DNA from: Sphingomonas leidyi | GTDB taxonomy: Bacteria > Pseudomonadota > Alphaproteobacteria > Sphingomonadales > Sphingomonadaceae | NCBI RefSeq assembly: GCF_011761945.1 | Contig: NZ_JAASQV010000005.1 | Location: 186,001-250,000, forward strand | Reading direction: 5' to 3' | DNA: 64,000 nt | In this document: positions 62,226-64,000 of the stretch, in pieces | Position numbering within the stretch: position 1 is the stretch's first letter | Layout of the letters: each line of letters opens with the position of its first letter | Translations under genes and position numbers: made by a program | The notes under the pieces: model-generated | Database searches by the model: none | What the model saw: the letters and a program-made list of their open reading frames with translations, nothing else | Told to the model about the DNA's origin: nothing

Positions 62226-62999
62226 ATGACCAAAGCTACCGCGATCGGATTTTTTCGACATTCGTCGGAGATGCCAACGTCAACGGATATGATGTCGTGC
62301 TATCAGGCGTTGTTGGACACCTTCCATAAGCTAGGTGTCAGACCAACCTATTTTTCCGCAGATGACGGCATTGGGAGAGGTGGATACAAAAAATTTGGTG
62401 GCGCTTTCCATAAGCGGGTCATGGAGCGCGAAATTCAAGGTTATCGCAGCGTGGGGCTAGCGGCCAATCCAGAAGGAAGCGATGCGCCAGGCTACGATAG
62501 CTTCTTGAGCGCTAGCTTCGTTTTTGGTCCAGAAGCCGAAGAGGTCTATTTGGCTATCGTCGTTCATGAGCCTTATCTGAAATTCGGCACTGACGCATGC
62601 AATGCACTCATCGCCGAACTGGCTCAACTATGGCGGTGGGACTATGGTTTTGGTTTCGAGCGAGATGCAGATACCCATCCAGAAGTCTATCTCGTTGGCG
62701 GTGGCTCTAATCTCCAAAGTCGAGAAGACGCGCGTAGAGGGCAACTTTGGTATGCCGCATACCAGCCGGAGCAGCGTCGTCGCCGAGTTCGAGATATCTT
62801 TCCATACAACATGGTTGGTCCGGGCCATCTGGCGCAAATACTTTCTAATGGTGAGACCTTGCGCGAGTTCATCGAAGTCGACCCCGATAGCGCGCTTGAT
62901 CCCTTAGCTGATAATCTATGGCTTTGGACGGTGAAGTCGGATCGAACTGAAGCTTTGCGGGATAAGTTACGCGGATCGGGGCTCATAATTAGCGAATAA
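62226..62999 (+). CDS. probable immunity protein for the Rhs tip
   Basis: A 257-residue cytoplasmic protein starting eight bases after the Rhs stop. It has no signal peptide. Sequence features include FHKLGVRPTYFSADDGIGRGGYKKFGG, LAIVVHEPYLKFGTDACNALIAELAQLWRWDYGFGFERD and WLWTVKSD. I do not recognise a named family with certainty; the length and tryptophan-rich segments resemble some large Imm families. Lower GC and codon use unlike the Rhs core mark it as part of an exchanged tip cassette. The immunity role is inferred from position. Confidence 0.75.
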   Translation: MTKATAIGFFRHSSEMPTSTDMMSCYQALLDTFHKLGVRPTYFSADDGIGRGGYKKFGGAFHKRVMEREIQGYRSVGLAANPEGSDAPGYDSFLSASFVFGPEAEEVYLAIVVHEPYLKFGTDACNALIAELAQLWRWDYGFGFERDADTHPEVYLVGGGSNLQSREDARRGQLWYAAYQPEQRRRRVRDIFPYNMVGPGHLAQILSNGETLREFIEVDPDSALDPLADNLWLWTVKSDRTEALRDKLRGSGLIISE

Positions 63000-63001
63000 T
63001 T

Positions 63002-63391
63002 GCTGCAGAAAGTGAAGGGGTCAATGTTTGGAAACTGGGCGCTGGACCTCGCGGCGAGGCGATAGAGCAGGCGTTAGGGCACAATTTTCCGGTCATCGAT
63101 CGGTTCGAGAACGGCATTGCGACCAGCATCAAGAGCATCGATCTCGACGGGACTTCGTACCTTACGGGCAACGGTCTCCGAAACGCACTGACCCGCTATG
63201 TTGACAAGGTGGCAGACTTTAACGGCGCGAGATGGGCCGGTAAAACCATCCGACAAAGTGAGATTTCCGGTCGCGCTCTTGACGTAGCGGTTCCGCATAG
63301 CGGAACAGCAGCGCAGCAGGCCACTCTCAATCAAATCATTAAATATGGTTCGACGAAGGGAGTCACCGTCAATGTCATCCGCTATCCATGA
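63002..63391 (+). pseudogene. orphan CdiA/Rhs-type nuclease toxin tip without core or start
   Basis: A 129-codon frame, from just after the immunity gene stop to a TGA at 63389-63391. It reads like the C-terminal toxin domain of CdiA EC869-type nucleases: VWKLGAGPRGEAIEQALG, FPVIDRFENGIATSIKSID (the acidic/Lys active-site region), LTRYVDKVADFNGARW and a closing GVTVNVIRYP. There is no ATG or GTG until 63209, well inside the domain, and no Rhs core before it. It is therefore a displaced, probably silent tip that could become active only by recombination with an Rhs core. Its immunity gene follows with an overlapping ATG. Confidence 0.8.
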
Positions 63392-63837
63392 TTGAGATTT
63401 CCAGCATGAGCAAATTGGCAGTCATCTATCGTCGCAAAGGCGCGCTGTTCGTTGCGGCCTCTCACAAGACGGAAGCAGGGTTCTGGGTAGAAGACACAAA
63501 GACCGCTGTGGTGGAATCGGGTGATGAAGATGGCGTCCAAATGGCCGTTGTCGAAGCGCTTGCACGCTCCCAAAATGGTATTCCCACGCCGGCACGCGAT
63601 GCCGATCTCGTTGGTTCTTTGCTGTCGGCCGCGGGGGTTTCTTCCTGGAGTACATTCGCAAAATTGGCGAGATGCGTGGATGTGCACCTTGAGGATGGCA
63701 GGTTGGAGATTACACCTTACCGCAACAAGGGTGGAAGTGATGGCTTTGTTCCTATGACCGAAAGGGCGGTGAAGCTTCCTGAAGATTCGCACGAACTGGG
63801 CAAAGCTGTGCTCGCCGCTTTTGAAGTTGCAGAATGA
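63388..63837 (+). CDS. CdiI-like immunity protein for the orphan tip
   Basis: A 149-residue protein. From Met7 (63406) it reads MSKLAVIYRRKGALFVAASH, then KTEAGFWVEDTKTAVVESG and SSWSTFAKLARCVDVHLEDG, which resembles immunity proteins paired with EC869-type CdiA nuclease tips. The ATG at 63388 overlaps the orphan tip's stop (ATGA); the ATG at 63406 is an alternative start. Keeping the immunity gene after the toxin is silenced would protect against siblings that still use this tip. Low GC for the window. Confidence 0.75.
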   Translation: MIEISSMSKLAVIYRRKGALFVAASHKTEAGFWVEDTKTAVVESGDEDGVQMAVVEALARSQNGIPTPARDADLVGSLLSAAGVSSWSTFAKLARCVDVHLEDGRLEITPYRNKGGSDGFVPMTERAVKLPEDSHELGKAVLAAFEVAE

Positions 63838-63910
63838 TGGTTGCCGGTGCCTGGGTCTTCGCAGGATAAAAAAACAGCGAAAGCAAGAGAAAGGCAGTAG
63901 CATCCTATCT

Positions 63911-64000
63911 GATGCAGGTGGTGCGGCAGGGCGCGGACACGCTGCTGACCTATCTCGACACCGGCTATGGTGCGGGGACGGCGGGCTATGCGCTAGGCGC
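63911..64000 (+). CDS. partial Rhs core copy running off the window
   Basis: These 90 bases match 59451-59540 of the main Rhs gene at 87 positions, in the same reading frame (MQVVRQGADTLLTYLDTGYG). Two of the three differences are silent and one changes Gly to Ala. An ATG at 63912 is in frame but corresponds to an internal Met of the main gene. It is the start of a second core fragment, presumably leading to a further toxin tip beyond the window. Confidence 0.85.

Overview
The window looks like a chromosomal piece of a GC-rich alphaproteobacterium, most likely a sphingomonad (Sphingomonas or a close relative). This is inferred from gene content and order, not from any database search. The clues are an infA-maf-RNase E/G-like-yacG-tRNA-Phe cluster, hisG-hisD linked to nusB-thiL-hppA, a CobS/CobT pair, a 1,532-residue NAD-glutamate dehydrogenase, a PAS protein of a type I associate with sphingomonads, and frequent GTG/TTG starts. 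Genes are tightly packed, with many 1 to 8 base overlaps. I see no CRISPR array, rRNA operon, insertion sequence or prophage. || Layout. 1-2.1 kb: end of an HlyD/EmrA adaptor gene plus an EmrB-type exporter. 2.2-6.9 kb: a CzcA-type metal efflux pump with its lipoprotein adaptor, preceded by a small His-rich exported protein; no outer-membrane channel gene is present. 7-10.2 kb: a CPBP membrane protease, then (minus strand) infA, maf, a minimal RNase E/G, yacG and tRNA-Phe. 10.4-17.7 kb: an exported repeat protein, an S9 peptidase, the proton pyrophosphatase hppA, thiL and nusB. 17.8-24.8 kb: hisD, hisG and mostly small housekeeping or unknown genes (DUF2332, DUF6157, alpha/beta hydrolase, pirin, BolA, J-domain protein). 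24.8-30.2 kb: an eight-gene minus-strand operon of glutathione transferases, VOC proteins, DUF1428, DoxX-like and DUF899, diverging from an HxlR regulator whose predicted transcript is nearly leaderless. 30.2-35.7 kb: an LprI-like lipoprotein, cobS, two unknown genes, cobT and a small ribbon-helix-helix protein. || 35.8-43.5 kb is an iron/redox region. A TonB-dependent siderophore receptor is translationally coupled to a Sel1-repeat protein and a PKHD-type dioxygenase. Facing it is a PepSY-DUF2271-DUF4198-ApbE operon. The DUF2271 protein carries a DGVTGAT motif of the kind ApbE flavinylates, so this set may be a small periplasmic flavin redox system. Both operons have a TGCGAA-N3-TTCGCA-like palindrome upstream. 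43.6-49.9 kb holds the NAD-glutamate dehydrogenase, the PAS protein and tRNA-Thr(CGU). || 50.1-64 kb is the most unusual part: a giant Rhs/YD-repeat protein of about 4,020 residues. It contains three tandem copies of a lectin-like module, a LysM-like domain, a Gly/Ala-rich hydrophobic pre-toxin segment and a variable C-terminal tip. Downstream are a probable immunity gene, an orphan CdiA-type nuclease tip with no core and no start codon, its probable immunity gene, and then a new copy of Rhs core sequence (87 of 90 bases identical to 59451-59540) running off the window end. This is a toxin-tip/immunity storage array, and the tip region has visibly lower GC and different codon use than the rest of the window.
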